Shown piece after piece: positions 5,643-6,947 of a DNA stretch of 6,947 bases; within the stretch, counting starts at the first letter, position 1; each line of letters begins with the position of its first letter. The DNA lies in contig CAYMGX010000179.1 of the NCBI GenBank assembly GCA_964390065.1, positions 1-6,947 of the forward strand, given 5' to 3'. Both the position numbers and the translations under genes were made by a program. The DNA is from JAAZBG01 sp964390065 (lineage in GTDB: Bacteria > Fibrobacterota > Chitinivibrionia > Chitinivibrionales > Chitinispirillaceae). Under the pieces are notes generated by a model. It worked only from the letters and a program-made list of their open reading frames with translations. It was not told the DNA's origin and made no database searches.

Positions 5643-5649
5643 GAGGAGG
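5643..5649 (+). promoter_or_regulatory. Strong ribosome binding site of the lipoprotein gene
   Basis: GAGGAGG lies 6 nt before ATG 5656, near-ideal sequence and spacing. It decides the start in favour of 5656 over the in-frame ATG at 5665. Confidence 0.75.
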
Positions 5650-5655
5650 AATACT

Positions 5656-6729
5656 ATGATAAGAATGCTAAAATATGCTTGTGCGGTTATCGCGGCAGGC
5701 GTGATAATTGGATGCAGCAGTGACAAGAATATTACCATCGGTCATCCGGAGACTGTCGAGCCGGATAAGACTTTTGATGTTGTTTTAGCGAACTTTTTTG
5801 TTAACGGTTCAATTTCCAATCAGGTTATGGAAGCTGCCAACCGGGATAGTTTACGAGTAGTTACAGGACTTCCTGAAAACTGGCAAGTGGTTGAGGCTGC
5901 TTGCTTTGCTGCAAAAGATTTTAATATCGCGACGCAGCTCAGGAATATGGCATCAATTGATACTAATGCTTTATATGATACCTTAAAAACATACCTGACA
6001 AAATTGCAACCAATGGTTGCAGATCCAATTTCAGAAGCAGATATTACAAAAACAGATTCGATAACAGCACACGATGCAGCTAACAAAAATAACATTCGTG
6101 TCAAAACATCTGATGTAAAAAAATGGGTTGGTTTTAAAGGTGCTGTTGATATATCCCTTGCTGTTGGTGACCCTCATGATACTACCATAACGAAAAGTGA
6201 GGCACTCAAGGTTGCAGCACTTCTTGGTGTTGATACAGTAGCATTCAAAGCATCACAACCACTTCTTTCAATGATTTCTAATGTCGGTTTTACCATTATA
6301 CCAATCGTAACAGTATTAAAAATAAAAGCACCATCAACAGCAGTTACATCAGATACACTCTTCTATTATTCACGATCGGTTGCACTTTCCTCCCCTACTG
6401 GAAATCTGGTTAAACAGGACCTGGGGGATATGACCTATGTGCCGGTAAGCGTTGCAGCAACACCGGTGAAAAGACAGGTAGCAGCAGTGAAACCAGCAAA
6501 CTACACAGTGCAGAGCAGTAATGGCACTATCAGCATTGTCTTTGCCAATAAAAGCAGCAGCCAATACGCAGAGCTCTTTCGTGCAAACGGCTCGCTTGTC
6601 AAAAAAGTAATTGCATCACATGGTACTGCCCAGTTTAACAAAACCATACTTGAATCATCAGGTTCCGGTTTTGTCAAAATCACCAATGGATCATCAGTTT
6701 CTGTTCAGAAACTCAGTGTTGTAAAATAA
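5656..6729 (+). CDS. Putative lipoprotein with sorting-domain-like C-terminus
   Basis: I do not recognise a named family for this 357-aa protein. Residues 1-20 are a lipoprotein signal: basic start (MIRMLK), hydrophobic core, and VIIGC with Cys20 as the lipidation site, then SSDKN. With Ser at +2 it should reach the outer membrane by E. coli rules, if those apply here. The N-terminal region (about 30-80) runs P-ETVEPDKTFDVVLANFFVN and then a LPENW motif, reminiscent of beta-sandwich domains in surface lipoproteins. The middle (100-225) is mixed. From about 265 a Val/Ala/Lys-rich linker leads to residues 283-357, which alternate like beta strands and carry ELFRANGSLVKK (306-317), GSGFVKITNG (336-345) and a basic end, QKLSVVK. 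That pattern resembles type A C-terminal sorting domains of type IX secretion, though it is imperfect. It has a strong ribosome binding site and its own terminator, so it is probably a single-gene unit. Confidence 0.8.
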   Translation: MIRMLKYACAVIAAGVIIGCSSDKNITIGHPETVEPDKTFDVVLANFFVNGSISNQVMEAANRDSLRVVTGLPENWQVVEAACFAAKDFNIATQLRNMASIDTNALYDTLKTYLTKLQPMVADPISEADITKTDSITAHDAANKNNIRVKTSDVKKWVGFKGAVDISLAVGDPHDTTITKSEALKVAALLGVDTVAFKASQPLLSMISNVGFTIIPIVTVLKIKAPSTAVTSDTLFYYSRSVALSSPTGNLVKQDLGDMTYVPVSVAATPVKRQVAAVKPANYTVQSSNGTISIVFANKSSSQYAELFRANGSLVKKVIASHGTAQFNKTILESSGSGFVKITNGSSVSVQKLSVVK

Positions 6730-6740
6730 TTGAAAAAGAG

Positions 6741-6774
6741 GCGGTTTATTATTTTTTGTAAACCGCAATTTTTT
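6741..6774 (+). terminator. Rho-independent terminator of the lipoprotein gene
   Basis: GCGGTTTA (6741-6748) pairs with TAAACCGC (6759-6766) over a 10-nt loop and is followed by AATTTTTT. It starts 11 nt after the stop codon. An A-rich stretch before the stem suggests it may also work weakly on the opposite strand. It is the clearest terminator in the window. Confidence 0.85.
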
Positions 6775-6792
6775 ATTTAATTCTAACTATCC

Positions 6793-6847
6793 AATAATTC
6801 CAGGATCTAACCTGTTATTACCAATTCCGGACCATTCTTACGGAATT
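6793..6847. other. Weak inverted repeats in the terminal non-coding stretch
   Basis: The last 173 nt hold no credible gene on either strand. CAGG (6801-6804) with CCTG (6811-6814), extended across a bulge by AATAA/TTATT, and AATTCCG (6823-6829) with CGGAATT (6841-6847) over an 11-nt loop can each form a hairpin. Neither has a T-run. They may belong to the 5' region of a gene beyond the window. Confidence 0.3.
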
Positions 6848-6947
6848 AGCCGCATAAAAAAGCAGATAATTTTTCTTGCATCCTATTAAACACCCAAATT
6901 AAATTACTGAATAGTTTCACAAATCCGTTCACGTTGTGCTGAAATCA

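Overview
The window is a draft-genome fragment from a bacterium of moderate, slightly AT-leaning base composition. Six protein genes are supported, all on the + strand, and the scaffold is broken by a run of exactly 100 Ns at 5517-5616. The organism cannot be named from the sequence. A lipoprotein with a C-terminal region resembling type IX-secretion sorting domains, together with abundant heptanucleotide repeats, would fit the FCB superphylum (Fibrobacterota or Bacteroidota relatives) or another environmental Gram-negative lineage. This is a weak inference.

Positions 1-3837 look like a membrane-microdomain operon. It holds a long NfeD protein with a ClpP-like serine protease domain (114-1592), a short NfeD protein overlapping it by 4 nt (1589-2083), the bacterial flotillin FloA (2202-3179), and an unrecognised single-TM protein (3271-3837) with a glutamine-rich linker and a conserved-looking C-terminal motif. 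NfeD/flotillin pairing is a known arrangement (for example yqeZ-floA-yqfB in Bacillus subtilis). Having a long and a short NfeD in tandem, plus the linker protein, makes this version more elaborate. The two larger gaps in the operon each carry a perfect-stem hairpin with a 15-nt loop just upstream of the next ribosome binding site.

Positions 3838-4289 are non-coding. They hold a C-rich/G-rich nested inverted repeat (3851-3898), a mosaic array of 13 heptanucleotides kept in register (3973-4063), and a strong stem-loop (4208-4250) in the leader of the next gene. That gene is asd (4290-5402), aspartate-semialdehyde dehydrogenase of the Escherichia coli type with an intact active site. It feeds lysine/diaminopimelate, threonine and methionine synthesis.

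A second heptanucleotide array starts inside the asd stop codon (5401) and passes in register through several heptamer types into more than eight perfect copies of TTTACAC, where the assembly breaks. After the gap a TATAAT box and a strong Shine-Dalgarno precede a 357-aa lipoprotein gene (5656-6729), which is closed by a clear rho-independent terminator. The last 173 nt hold only weak inverted repeats.

The most interesting feature is the pair of heptanucleotide arrays. They flank asd with motifs in mirror-image, outward orientation and share an 18-nt perfect inverted repeat. The right-hand array also lies where the promoter of the lipoprotein gene would be.
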